From: Adiantum capillus-veneris | Taxonomy: Eukaryota; Streptophyta; Polypodiopsida; Polypodiales; Pteridaceae | Length of the DNA: 64,000 nucleotides | Direction of reading: 5' to 3' | Assembly: GCA_014529385.2 (NCBI GenBank) | Contig: CM043951.1 | Coordinates: 113,630,469-113,694,468 of the forward strand | In this document: positions 35,876-47,685 of the stretch, piece after piece | Position numbering within the stretch: position 1 is the stretch's first letter | How the letters are laid out: every line of letters starts with the position of its first letter | The notes under the pieces: generated by a model | Database searches by the model: none | Seen by the model: the letters and a program-made list of their open reading frames with translations, nothing else | Told to the model about the DNA's origin: nothing | Program-made: the position numbers and the translations under genes

Positions 35876-35914
<39 letters not shown>

Positions 35915-36590
35915 GCTACTACAAGAGGGAGAGGTGGCTGCAGAAAGCAAGGGTTGAGCAGGGCTGGTTGCCCTAGAAGACAGAGAAGGTTGTGACCAGC
36001 AGCTACTACAACAAGACAGCCCTCGATGGGGGGCAAGCAGGGTTGAGGGCACGAGCAGCAAGGGAGGGTGGTGAGAGCCACCAGATGTGAAAGGGGTACT
36101 GCCAGAAGGCGGGTTTGAGAGCTCGAGGAAAAGCATTGGGACATGCAATCGGAGTACAAATATTTATCAGCTAGATGCTCGGATATGAAACTTGTGCTCT
36201 CTTTCAAAGGAATTTTGGGAGGAGCGTAGGCAAAGGCAGTTGTGGGCTACTAGTCTGTGAGCTCTCTCAACCCTGATATGGTTTATGGGAGATCATTGCC
36301 ATCGGGAGCAACAGCTAAGCAAGGTTGTAATCTATTGCAGAAGAAAGGATAGGGTGCTACATAGCATCGCTACTATTAATTGATGATTCCCCTGACTTTG
36401 AAGTTTGAATACCTCCTCCCTCACCAAGAGATCCTAGAGTGTTGCAATTAGTCTAAGGAAGAAATCAAGGATGTTTGTATGGTGAAGTACCGTGTCTTCA
36501 TTCTCTGGCCGGGATAGCAGGCCCTAGGGGGTTTGTCTATTGTAAAATCCTACTGATTACTTCATGGTTGTAGTTGAGGGTGGTTTTCTG
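35311..36590. other. No gene recognised; contains the poly-G run
   Basis: GC content is higher than in the neighbourhood, with AGCAGC- and TGGTTG-rich segments. Long minus-strand frames near 35,840-36,207 are produced by the G run (read as poly-proline) and are not convincing genes. No domain recognised. Confidence 0.35.
35876..35913 (+). repeat. Poly(G) run, 38 bases
   Basis: Thirty-eight uninterrupted G residues followed by AGCTACTACAAG. It is flanked by ordinary mixed sequence and by no other mononucleotide tract of this length in the window. It could fold into stacked G-quadruplexes or be an assembly artefact. Confidence 0.85.
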
Positions 36591-36624
36591 CAGCTGGTAT
36601 ATGTATTGATAATGTATTTGTGGC

Positions 36625-36816
36625 ACCAACGAGCGTAGAGGCTTGAACTGAAGTTCGAGCCTCCGTGAGTTCTACCTAATAGTTGTTTAGCCTCTACTAG
36701 TGGCTTATAGGCTTAAACTGAAGTTTGAGCCTCCATGCCTTCTTCTATCTAATAGTAGTTTAGCCTCTACAATTTTGTACCTAGCCATGGTAGAGGCTCG
36801 AACTTAAGTTTGAGCC
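36625..36816 (+). repeat. Three tandem hairpin units
   Basis: The inverted-repeat phrase GAGGCTTGAACT / AGTTCGAGCCTC occurs three times with small changes, at about 36,637-36,663, 36,706-36,733 and 36,791-36,816. Between them lies a shared spacer with CTACCTAATAGTTGTTTAGCCTCTAC or a variant. Each could form a stem of about 12 base pairs with a very short loop. Confidence 0.68.
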
Positions 36817-36839
36817 TACCCACCTTTTTGTGCATGCCA

Positions 36840-37597
36840 TGACAAAGGTTCGATATTTTAGAAAGTGTTTTTTCATATTATCTAAAATCTCTATGCTAAG
36901 TAGCTTGGTTTCTATATATAAACTTATTTTTTCAACTCCAGCTGAACCAAATATATGCTTTTTCCTCCAAAAAAGCCACTAGTTTTAACAAATTTGTAAC
37001 TCTGTATCCAGAAGATACATTCAAAGAGGAGTTATTTTAATAGGTAACAAGCATCAAAATCCTTCCAATAGACCTCCAAGTGCCCCAAATTGAACTAATT
37101 ACAAACATCAAACTTCTTCTAACTAGCGTTGAGGTGCCCTAAAGTTCTTATATGTTATGAATAGAGAAAAGTTTATCACATCAAAGAGAGAATGTTATCA
37201 AGTGATGGGATTCTTCAAAGAGCTAAAGTATAACAAAATGAGTGCACTATCTAGAAAAAAATTAAATTGAATTGAGTGAGTCCGCAAATAGACGATACCT
37301 CAAACTAACACAAAATAACTAAGTTTTTGAGTAGCATTATAAGAAATGGGACTAGAATAATTCCCAAAATTTCTTATGTCTGTCTTTGCCAATGGCCGGC
37401 TTTACAAGGTTTGGACTCATTTACGTACTTTACAACTCGGATCTGGCATAAATTGGCTTGAAAATTGTCTAACTAAAATCAGAGACTCTCATATAATTAC
37501 AAGGCTTTTTCAAAAAAATAATGTTGGACATCAAAATTTTAGGGCTCATGAAGAAGGGATCAACCAGGAGGACACCAATCTGGTCCATCTCCCAACA
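36840..37597 (-). repeat. Possible 3' LTR remnant of a minus-strand Ty3 element
   Basis: On the minus strand a purine tract, AGGAAGGGGGAA (37,598-37,609), is followed by TGTTGGGAGATGGACC, the form expected for a polypurine tract and LTR start. Just upstream on that strand lies GACGACAAAGCTT, which also precedes the tract at 45,011. The far end is not defined and no second LTR was found, so the span is a guess. Fossil. Confidence 0.4.
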
Positions 37598-37922
37598 TTC
37601 CCCCTTCCTAGTTTTTGCATGCCCTCATGCAAGCTTTGTCGTCTTTGTCTTTGGCTTTGAAAGCAGCTAACCTTCATCTGATTTGTTGGAGTCTTTAGTA
37701 GTCAAATGTCCTCTTTTCTAGTATCTTTGTGAGTAGATTGAGCTTGTCTGCTCTCGCCTCTATCTTCGTCTGGATTTCCAATTCTTTGAAAGGATTGTTC
37801 ATTGAGGCGCTTTGATATGCAAAATGGGGGACAAGCAGATTTTTGTCATGGGGTTTAAGATGGTAGAATCCATCTCTAAGAACTCAGTCAATGAACGCCT
37901 CCTTGAATTTTTGTAATGCCGC

Positions 37923-39410
37923 TTGGAAGTGGTGGTAGTGGCTGTGATAGTGGCCGTTGATAAAGAAGAGGAAGATCAGGACAAGCCTTTAGAGCAAAGG
38001 GAAGCGAAAAGACTAGATAAGATAAAGAAATACAAGAGGAGAATAGTGGCATATAAGGTGGAGCTTGCTGGCACCATGTGGCAACACATCCACAACTTTC
38101 TCAAGTGCAAAGTGGAGCAAAGATCCCAAGAGGAGTCAAAGAAACAAAAGACTAATGACTTAGAATCCTCACATGACTCCTCAAAGAACAGGGAAAAGGA
38201 TTATGGAGAACCGCCAATGGAGGAGACGGGTGTGGAACCTCTAGAATCCCTACAGATACAATGCCACGCCTCCCCCCCAAAGCCACGAACCCTCCTCCTA
38301 CTCAAGAGTCAAAGGATGAATTTGCAAAGCAAAACAAAGAGAAGGAGAATTCTCAAGAAAAAGAAGCTACTTAGCAGGCTACCACTCCATAGCAACAAGA
38401 GTCTCAAAAGTAGTAAGAAGGCCACAAGGACAAGGAGCCAGAAAGCATGTAGCAGGCTCCACCCAAGGAGCAGGAGCAACAACAACAAAGGGAGATACCC
38501 AAAGAAAAAAAGCTGGAAGATGGCACCTCTCAGCAATGCATCACATCCAGAAGAGGGCTAGTATCTCCACCCTTAAGGGATATAATTGAAGATGGAGCTA
38601 GGCTCTTTCAAGGCTTTGATATTGTGATGAACATTTAGAGTAGAGCGAACTGCAATTCAAGTGTCAAAAAGCCATGACTAGCCTACGGGAGATGGATCTT
38701 GAGGATGCCAAAGAGGAAGCAATGAAACTTAAAGAAGAAAATTAGAGGCTTCAATTGCAACTTGAAGAGCTCCAAGACAACCAAATATAGCTCAAGGAAG
38801 AGCTTAAGAAAGCAAGATGACGCCTACTTGGGGGTTCACCCTTAGACATGTAAGTTACCACGTCAGTTCAAATGAATGGGTTTTTAATTTATTAAAAAAT
38901 TAAAATTTTAACAGGATTATATTACCAGAATGGGGTTTTTAAATGATTTTAAAGAAAAATCCATAAGTTTTTGAAGAAAAAGGGGTCATCTTATTACCTT
39001 AAGCATGAACGCATGTTATATGAATAGTTTCTTAAAGGTGCACTTCCCAAGGCCGCTTACTACTATAAAGAAGCTCAAGCTTACAATGAGGCCAACAATC
39101 AACTACAAGTGGATCAACAAAAACTAGAAGAGGAGCTAAAAAAGAACAGCAAAAGATCGCAAAGCTCGGGGAATCTTACGGTGTGGTCAAGAACACACTC
39201 ACAAAGCTCTTAGCCATGCAAGACACACCTTCCTTAGTGTCAACATCATCAACTCCAATGGCGGCTCTAGCAGAACTAAAAGAACTTAAAGGGGAGCTCA
39301 CACAAGAGAAATATGATAGACATATCCTGACTATAGGACATAGGGCTATCCATGCAGGTAAAGAAGCATTTGGCAAAGGCATAGGCAAAGTTCGCTGCCC
39401 AAAAAGAGGA
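37923..39410 (+). pseudogene. Degenerate coiled-coil coding stretch, unrecognised
   Basis: Several plus-strand segments are strongly Lys/Glu/Gln/Leu-rich. The first (about 37,923-38,260) has 'LEQREAKRLDKIKKYKRR' and a long charged tail. Another (about 38,640-38,815) reads like 'MTSLREMDLEDAKEEAMKLK' followed by a heptad-like run, and a third (about 39,040-39,140) like 'YYKEAQAYNEANNQLQVDQQ'. Together they look like pieces of one coiled-coil protein, now disrupted. I cannot assign a family. It could be a host gene relic or an accessory frame of a degraded retroelement, since a Ty3 junction lies next to it at 37,598. Confidence 0.4.
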
Positions 39411-39469
39411 ATATACTAGCTACAAAAGAAATCTATGGCAATCAGTGCCATAAAAGCCAAAAAAGGCCA

Positions 39470-40010
39470 GTTCAACCACCACCAACAATGGAGACAGAAT
39501 TCACACGGGTAGGCCTACCCCCAATAGACATGCTAGGCACATCTACTGAGGGAGGCTAACATGAGTTTAAAGCAATAGAAGAGGGAATGGCTACACGAGT
39601 GGAAATCAAGAAGCGGATCTCGAAAGTACCAAATCCTAATCACTGAGAGTATATATTGTATGAACTAAAGCTATTGGAATCAACGGCCCTACTCATGACT
39701 AGGGCAGATGAAGTGGTAAAGTCTTTCGACTATGCAATGATCTCACTACCACTAATGAAGAAATTACTGCCCACTCTTAAGTCAAACCAAAAGGGGGACT
39801 ATAAAGATGTGTTGGTGATAGTGGACCAAGTGCTAGCAATTTTAGAGAATCAACCCCTATGGCAAAAGAGATGGTTTGCCAAGCGGCCACAAGATGAGAC
39901 CATTTACAAAAATGCACCACATCATCTCAAGATTGACAAATGCAATCCTAGGATATCTACTACACCTAGCAAAACGAAAGGCCATTGGTACTCAACTACC
40001 CAGTAATATC
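39470..40010 (+). pseudogene. Unrecognised helical coding remnant
   Basis: The plus-strand translation contains 'METEFTRVGLPPIDMLG', 'FKAIEEGMATRVEIKKRISK', then 'YELKLLESTALLMTRADEVV' and 'VIVDQVLAILENQPLWQKRW'. The composition and amphipathic patterning look like real protein, but I recognise no domain. It probably continues the coding stretch that begins at 37,923. Stop codons interrupt it near its start. Confidence 0.4.
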
Positions 40011-40449
40011 AAAGCCGGTCAACAACTTCCTACCATCAGAGCACTATATGGTGTGTACATTATGAGGAGTGATCACATAGATGCAAGATATCCCAGATTT
40101 CACTTGCTAGATGATGATGGTAAAATTCATCAAAATACATATCACCTGCATCACACCATTTGAGGACATCGAAGCAGCAGAACACCCATGGAAAATGTTT
40201 CGCAAAGGAACAAGAGTCTCATGTTGGAATATGGAGATAGAGACTCCAAGATGCAATATGATCATGGGGGTTGTACACTTGTGTCATGTTTCTGCCCTCA
40301 TCATAATAAACATATTTATCTATCTTGATGTGGGCTACTACTCCTATGGCTTCTGCTACAGAGCCTTTCAAACTCTTGGCTTCTGCTGTCATGTTGTCTA
40401 GCATCTCTTGAACTTTCTCGGAGGTTGTCTTTGTGCCCATACACGACTC

Positions 40450-40640
40450 GAATGATGTCTGCAATGTGTCTCTTCTTTCACTCAGCAACACCACTTTGCT
40501 GCGGACTATACCTACATGAAAACTACCTTTGAATTCCATGCTTTTCTAGGAAACCATTGAATTCATTGGAGAAGCATTCTCCCCATCTATCTGACCTCAA
40601 ACACGTTACATGTTTCCTAGTTTATTTTTCAACCATAGCT
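40450..40640 (-). pseudogene. Copia integrase scrap
   Basis: On the minus strand the phrase 'TCLRSDRWGECFSNEFNGFL' followed by EKHG matches the copia integrase core around its second aspartate. A segment like 'YSPQQSGVAE' lies just beyond, where the family has the catalytic glutamate. Only this short piece remains. Fossil. Confidence 0.65.
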
Positions 40641-40689
40641 TTGACAACAGGTACACATGTTAGAAAGGTTGTAGGGACCACACCCACAG

Positions 40690-42350
40690 ACTGTGAGGAC
40701 AATAGACACGAAGGTTGCTAGATCACATCCATCAAATATGATGACAAGACATAGATCACCACCCAAAGACACCATGCAAGTAACACATGCAGATAGAGTT
40801 TCCACGACAAGTAGAGAGCACCATATTGAGATTGTGCTACATTTCTTAGGCTATAGAGGAGTCATGCCTTGGTTTTTTTACCTTGACGGACATTCCTACA
40901 CAAGAGGCACCTTCTCAAATGACATTGACCCTTCCATACAGCAAGTAGTTAGAGTTTAGAGATGTCACCTTGGTTCAACTGAACTCATCACTTATGAGCT
41001 CAAGGACACATACATGTCCCTACCAATTAGTCCGTATGATGTTGTAGAGGATAGAGCACATCCTGATGATTTTTTGGACACCCAGGTACATCCTAGAATA
41101 GTGCAGTTGCATAGACTGGAGCACACATTGACTTATGTTGATGATTGTGGACATAGATATTGACAAGACCAGAGCATAGGACGTTTTGAGCCAACCATGA
41201 ATATTATGGTATATCTTGTTGGAGATCCTTGCGATAGGATTTATAGGGACACTGATGGTACTAGATATTTCTTGATGATGGGATTTTCCTATTCTCCATG
41301 GGATGACTAGGGTCCTATAGTATTGACCACAGAGAGTCCACAAATAGCTGTTAGATAGACTTCTCCTACGTGGTCACCTCCCAAATCTCCATCACATGGA
41401 CATGTTTTTCCTCAAAGCATAGTTGATCATTCGAAATTTAGAGTGAGTGAAATGAAGGAGACAAATGCCCAGATTGATGACAAGACAAGTACACTGGAGA
41501 GCACTATAGAAAATCCACCTAGAGTGATTATTCTAGAGGATTCTATGTATGCTACAGAGGAGGTACAACCTATTGAGATTTCTCCTATGCTAGAGACAAG
41601 ATCTAAGCCAATAGAGATATATAGAGTGCTAGATTCTTAACTTATGGCTGATTCCAATGCACCTATCATAGAGGTAAATGTCCCACCAGATCCCACACTT
41701 GAGGATAATGCTGATGTACATGACCATGATAGTGCTGACATTACGATTGAACCATTCGAGACCAAGATACATGTAGATATGATAGAGAGAGAGAGGTTTC
41801 CATTGAGATAGATGCTCATGAGCATCCATGACCAAATTCAGCGATAATTGAGCAATTGATTCTCCATGCAATACACGGATAAATGAGGTACTTATAGACC
41901 ATGACTGTCACCAGCCCCCTAACGGTAGAGGTCACACCGGAGGCTACTTTTCCTATAGTGACTCCGACACGAGACACCCCGAGATCAGGTAGAGACTACC
42001 TTAGAGGATGTTTATAGGAGTAGCACTACTATGAGGGACCTAGAACATATCAAGTCTATAGCTCATCACAGAGAGCTTATTGTAGGTCCACTAGACATTT
42101 ACGTGCCTCACATGATGATTGAGACTAGACCATTAGCTAGTGATGACACACTCATTTGAATTGAGAGCAACAATACCCATGATGGTTTATCTCACAGGGT
42201 TGGCTCACATCTAGACAGTCACATGAGGCACAACAATTTTATAGAGGACACACACAGATTTGGGTTCCTAGACCACATACCATAGCACATCCTCATAGAT
42301 TTCCTATATTTTCTTTGACCACACCCACGTTGCAGAAGTCTAGCCCATGT
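40690..42350 (+). other. Coding-like but unrecognised stretch
   Basis: Plus-strand translation gives protein-like runs separated by stops, such as 'DTYMSLPISPYDVVEDRAHP', 'NIMVYLVGDPCDRIYRDTDG', and at 41,443-41,640 a 65-codon acidic frame ('MSEMKETNAQIDDKTSTLES'). The DNA is rich in ATAGAG and CCTAT phrases. I cannot name a family. It might be a decayed retroelement frame, because the copia integrase scrap is adjacent. Confidence 0.3.
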
Positions 42351-42359
42351 TTGTAATAG

Positions 42360-44280
42360 GACTTATTTTGCAAAGATTTTGCCATATCTTTTGTTTGGAA
42401 TAAATTTCGTTCATTTTCAAGTTTTTCCGCAGTCTAGGGTTGTACTTTGATTGTTTCCGTGAACTTTTAAATTTTGACCCGGGACACCTCTTGGGAGCCA
42501 GTTTTGAGGGTGCTAAGGTCAGAATTTTGAAAATTTTTGTATGTAGGAAATGTAGTCCTCAATATAAGGAAAAATATTGCTTCTTTCATTTTTTTCCAAA
42601 TCCTTCATTTTGATGCTCGTTTCAGCCCGTAGATTAAGGAAAAAGTGAGAAAATGTTGTTTTACAATGTTTTTGTAGAAACTAGCAATTTGCAGGTAAGT
42701 TTTCAGCCAAACCGAGAAGGATTTTGGATTTTTTGCATCACAACTGTTGAAGAACTTGACGAGACACACAAATTCATATGAGATGGCTCCGGGAAAATTC
42801 AAAACAATTTGGGAGCTACGAGTCGTTGAAAATGGCCAGGAATTTTAGGACTTAAAAAAAAAGTTTCTAAATTTGTTAACTCGCATGTGTGGGATGTTTT
42901 TTAGTGGCTCTTACGGGTTCGTGTGCAGGACGCCTCTTTTCGAGCCAAATTTTGGGCCGCTTTGTTAAAGACAAGGAGAGAACGAAAATAACTACTTTTC
43001 GCAAGGAAGATGTCCCCCATAATCAGAAGGAGGTTGTTTGACTGTGATGGCGGACTGAGATTTTGATTGTGAATAAGAGTGAGAGTGAAATTGAGATTGA
43101 GAACTGTGCACAAGATTGAGAGTGATATAGCTCAGGGGTGGTCGGGAATTTTAACACGAGCTACACTCTTCTTGTGCCCGTCAACTTATATCAATACAAA
43201 TATTTGATTCTCTTTGTCTAATCTGTGTACTCTGTGATTTCTTATTATTCAATTTTTTTCTCTCTCGTGGCTCATCACAATGTTCACGACCTATAGAGAG
43301 ATCTACCCCACGACAAGTGCCGACACAAGCTAGACATTCACGACCATAGGTGAGGCAAAATTGACCTATATTTAGTGAGATACTACGAACATTGAAGATT
43401 TGGCAATCGAAGAGCCGACCACCTATCACACCATAGGTTGACACGAGCCATAGCTCACCAGAGATTTCCATTGACCATGTTGTTGACATAGATATAGGAA
43501 AGAGCCAATCATTGAGGGATCTTGAGCCACACAGCTCATTGCCCACATAGTCACAGGATGATGCCATCCATAGACCCATTAGATGTGCTACATATTCTAC
43601 CATCCACATGGAGCTAGGTGCTAGCCACTTGATGACCATTAGATAGAGAGCTAGGAGATTATAGGTTTTATTATTTGGAGAGAGTTCTCTTATCCTTCCT
43701 AGTTTCACTAGACCATTGACTTGTGCAGATTGACCATGGTGCACTAGACACATGCCTATATACTAAAGGCACTTTTTTCCCTTTGTGGTTTTTTCCTCTA
43801 GGCATCCAACTATGAGACCTTAGTATAGGATTTTTTAAAATTTGCATTTAGGTAATAATACTTTCATTTCTATGTTGATGCACCTTTCTAGGTGGTAGTG
43901 TTTTTTTAATGATTTTGTAGCATAGATGAACTTGATCTTTCATGTAGCATGGATAGATCGAGCCTCATCATTGCATGTTTGCTTCCACAACCCTCAAAGA
44001 GACACATCACATACCTCCAGGTGTACTACTTTCTTTGCTTCATGTTTATGGACATTTATATTTGATGATTGTGCTTCTTCATGGTTTGATTGAGTGCATT
44101 TAGTTATGTTCTGTTATCTTCCATTGATGATGCATAAATTTGTCTTTGTTAATTGATCTAGAGTTTAGTCTTATAGATGAGACTTATTGTTTGGAGGTCG
44201 TGACTTTTGGTTAACTCATTTACTTGACTGCTAGTCTTAGTTAGTAAAATTATTATTTGAATGTTTGAGACCTTAAGAGT
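42360..44280. other. No gene recognised
   Basis: Mostly T-rich DNA. A 190-codon minus-strand frame at 43,181-43,753 has no domain and unusual composition (many Trp, Cys and Met), so I treat it as chance. 43,140-43,260 resembles transcript-end or LTR-like sequence, but no partner was found. Confidence 0.3.
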
Positions 44281-45010
44281 GTTTTAGGCATAGAGAGGCT
44301 TGCTCACTAAACCAATAAATAACAATAGTGATAATACAAAGGAAATGGAAGCAAAAACAAAAGTGACACAAATGTAAAATCTTAAGCTGCAAGAGAAATT
44401 CCAGCTTATTTGGTACTTCACTCACATGTATTGCCCTATGGTACTAGAGCCCTAGAGGTTCCGAGTGTAGGTGCTTTTCTTTTAAAAGTAAAAAGTCCCG
44501 AGCATACAAAATAAGCACACACATCAAATGAATTTGAGTCAATGTGAAAAAAGAAAAAAAAAATGGAAAGCAAGAAAAATGAAATGAAAAGACTTCCATT
44601 GAGCTTCAAGTGAAAAATTCAAGCATTTGTTTAGAGTTGTGAGAGTTAGTTAGCTAATTAAAGACAAAGACACAAATAGGGAATCTTACATTTAGATAAT
44701 CATTCCAACTTAGCTAGTGCTACAGCGGGTGTTTTAACCCTTAGTCATAACTAACTAATCAAGAGGCTCATCCATAATCCCAAAACTCTTTACTAATTAA
44801 TTTCAACAAATTGCAATTTATTTGTTCTTAATGGCATTGTAACATTTTATAATTATTTGCATTTACTTATTTCCACATGTTCTTTGCATTTCCCTTATGC
44901 TTTATTGCCATATGATCTAGCTTGCTACCTCATCCACATTTTTCTTTTGCAAGCACATACTTCATTGAGCGTCCACCACGACATGGCTTTGTCAGGGACG
45001 ACAAAGCTTA

Positions 45011-45023
45011 GGAAGGGGGGGAA
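45011..45023 (+). other. Ty3-type polypurine tract and 3' LTR start
   Basis: GGAAGGGGGGGAA is followed by TGTTGGCCAACACC at 45,024, the form of a polypurine tract and LTR start. Upstream, GACGACAAAGCTTAGG parallels the minus-strand junction near 37,610. Coding sequence of the element is not recognisable before it (44,281-45,010 holds nothing I can name). The LTR would continue right, possibly to about 45,850. Fossil remnant. Confidence 0.42.
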
Positions 45024-45867
45024 TGTTGGCCAACACCAACAACTGTTTACCTCTTCTTTATGATAATATTTTTTCATTTATCATGTATAGGCTCACATGC
45101 TCTTTACGAGTTCCAAATTGTATCTATTATTTTCCTTTATGTTGTTTGGGCGGCCGACCCTTTGTTTTTAAAAACCCTACACATATAAGTGAATTGTAGG
45201 TCATGTGAAAAGGGATATATCAACCTAGAGTAGAGAAGAAGAAGGAGGAGGCTATGGAGGTGGAGTCTTGGAGCCGCATGTACTCTCTTCACGAGCCGGT
45301 TGAGCATGCAATGAAGTTGACAACTAAAGTCAAGGAAAGATCAGCCTCCCTTTCCCCCATGAAGTGTGGCAAGAGGATTTCCACTTGTGACTTTCTCAAC
45401 CACCTCAAATTGTGGAAGAGAAAAAGCATCCACAATGATGTGTTTTTGTAGGCATGAGGTGCAAGCAATGGAAGAGCTTACATAAAGGCTGCAAGGAGAA
45501 AAGCTAGAGATGGAAGAAGATAGGATGACCATCTCTCACAAAAGGAAGCAAAGAACTTATGGTGGAGAATGGAACCCATCAAGCAAGCTTTGGAATATCC
45601 ATGAGGACTAGAAGAACTATCAAAGGAAGGACATGGAAACTTGGAGAAGTCTCCTAGGATGAAGACAAGGCAAACCTCTCAGCAAGTCAAAGTTGGAGGC
45701 CAGCAAGAGAATCTCTTGAAGAAGATTTCACCTCATTCTAAACATGAAAGCAATAGCTAGCATGATGGAGCTTATGGACTAAGGGAAAGACCATCTCTAG
45801 ATCAAGGGAAGGCTCATCAAAGAGAAGATGCCTCTCATCCAAACTTTGTGTTTTTCCATTTTAGGAA

Positions 45868-46075
45868 TTGTCAAAGATGTTGCATGAGTTGAGAGAAGGT
45901 TTTGAGGATAAAAGATCAAACCTTCTCTCCTCATTAATAACGGTTGTTTGGAGATGATGCAAAACTTGAGGGAAGGTCTTGAAGATCCAAGTTCACATCA
46001 TATCTCCCATTTTAGATTGTCCTTACAAATGTTGTTGAACTTGAGGGAAGGTGTTAAAATATGAAAGTTGAGAAC
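45868..46075 (+). repeat. Tandem repeat, three ~75-bp units
   Basis: The phrase GTTGCATGAGTTGAGAGAAGG and its variants ending TTGAGGGAAGG recur with the last base group at about 45,892, 45,973 and 46,041. Each is followed by a TTGAGGAT- or TTGAAGAT-like segment. The units have diverged and are non-coding. Confidence 0.6.
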
Positions 46076-46363
46076 ATCTCTACTAGAGGTGTGAACAAGA
46101 GCTAAGGATGAAGGCATGACGGAAGAGAGTCAATATGGAGTCAAATGTGATGTTATGACATGAGAATACATGCCTATGCTCATGGATTTTACCCCATTTA
46201 AGCGTGGGAAGAGTCTACAATAAAAGCAATCAGGTAGTAAAGTACCAAAAGTATGTAAAAGTCAAGAGAAATTCTAGGAGGTTCAACAATAGATTCGTAG
46301 GAGTGATATCAGCCTTCTACAATAGTGATATCATGGAGCAATACAAAGAGAAGCACAATCTGG

Positions 46364-46467
46364 CTAGAGGGTTCATCCTAATTTCACTCCTACCATTGTT
46401 GGTGAAGGCACACTCTTGTTAGATTGTTCATCCTAATTTCACTCCTACCATTTTTGGTGAAGGTGCC
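46364..46467 (+). repeat. Tandem duplication (~55 bp, two copies)
   Basis: Both copies contain TTCATCCTAATTTCACTCCT and a TTGGTGAAGG ending, starting at about 46,364 and 46,419. Confidence 0.75.
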
Positions 46468-47103
46468 AAGTTGGTTGCCTGCAGAGTTGTAAATTGCACA
46501 CAGGAGCTGACATACCAACTTGGGAGCGACCTACCAAGATTCATAGTCATGATCTCTTGATGAAGAGTTTAAAAAAAAACTCCTTTTGTCATGAACTATC
46601 TACCTACCAAAGAAATATCCAAAAGTCACTTGGCATTAGGGAAAATATGGACCCAAAAGGGCCCTTTAGGGTCAAAAATGATTTTGAAATATACTCTCTA
46701 TACCAATGAGAATGGGCTTGTGGCCACGGTCCCACCAATTTTTGCATATTTTTTGAATGGTCATAACTTGAGCATTTTAACTTCAAATTGTTTGGACAAT
46801 AGTGAATTTGGATCGCATTACCGAGCTCTTTCCGTAGATATGTTACATGATATAGTTTTGAGGTATGTAGATATAGGTTATCCATGCCGCCCCTGTTTTC
46901 TAGGTACATCACTCTATAAAGGATGTTCGAATCCCTCGTGCAATGTCTCTCACTATGTTATCTTTTCTTCTTTCCCATGATAATGTGTGAGTGTGCTTCC
47001 CAGTAGCATTACTTCACAACCTTGCTAATCTCATTGCCTAGAGTGTAGTGGCATCCTTGCTCTAGCTTAATATCAATCTTGGAACTAGGCACTAATACTA
47101 AGC

Positions 47104-47245
47104 TCTAGGCACTAGGGTACTCCTAGTTACAAACCATGTACAAAGGGACCAGTGCAACCTTCTCAAATGCCTTCTCAGCCTTCTCTAGGCATTAGAGTAC
47201 TCCTAGGAACAAATGTGTACAAAGGGACCACTGTAGCCTTCTTAG
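47104..47245 (+). repeat. Tandem duplication (~79 bp, two copies)
   Basis: The shared phrases TCTAGGCACTAGGGTACTCC and GTACAAAGGGACCA occur at about 47,104-47,160 and 47,183-47,245, with a few substitutions. Confidence 0.65.
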
Positions 47246-47259
47246 TTGCACTTCTTATA

Positions 47260-47685
47260 CTTGTTGTAGCTTATACTTGGGTAAAAGCCTTAGAATTGGG
47301 TTTGGGCGTTAACTTATCAGTCTCTCTCTCAATACGACTACTGTGTGTCTGGGTGATTCATAGACCTGCTTTGGTACTTACAGTACCAAACTTTGATACT
47401 TCTAGAGTACCAAATTATCTATTTGGTATTATTAGATCTCTGTTATCGATACTATTAAGATTCTATTACAGTACCAAGCTTGGTTGTTTGTAGTACTTGC
47501 TTTGGTATCGAGGAGTACCAACCTTGTATCCAAGGTAGTTTTCTTATGGAAAAGGTTATTTGTCTCATTATACAAATTGTCTCTCTTATACATTTGATTA
47601 CATATTGTTTCTTCTTTCTCATATATCTTGGCACAAAGATTCACACACATTTAAACATTTTTTCACATGGTATCAAATCCCCCAC
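47260..47685 (+). mobile_element. Copia 5' LTR end and primer-binding site, remnant
   Basis: A sequence ending TTTTTCACA at 47,667 is followed directly by TGGTATCAAATC, close to the initiator-Met primer-binding site TGGTATCAGAGC used by copia elements. The preceding 250 bases contain repeated GGTAC/GTACC palindromic words (47,370-47,530), a style seen in LTRs. The left boundary is not defined and no gag is recognisable downstream. Fossil. Confidence 0.45.

Noticed and set aside
35776-36207. Proline-rich proteins on the minus strand over the G run
   Set aside because: The poly-proline tract is simply the 38-base G homopolymer read in reverse. No start context, domain or second supporting frame.
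38309-38536. Leu-rich minus-strand frame as a membrane protein
   Set aside because: It is the shadow of Lys-rich AAG/AAC codons on the plus strand at the same place.
43181-43753. 190-codon minus-strand frame as a host gene
   Set aside because: No recognisable domain, odd Trp/Cys/Met-rich composition and no supporting homologue in the window. Treated as a chance frame.
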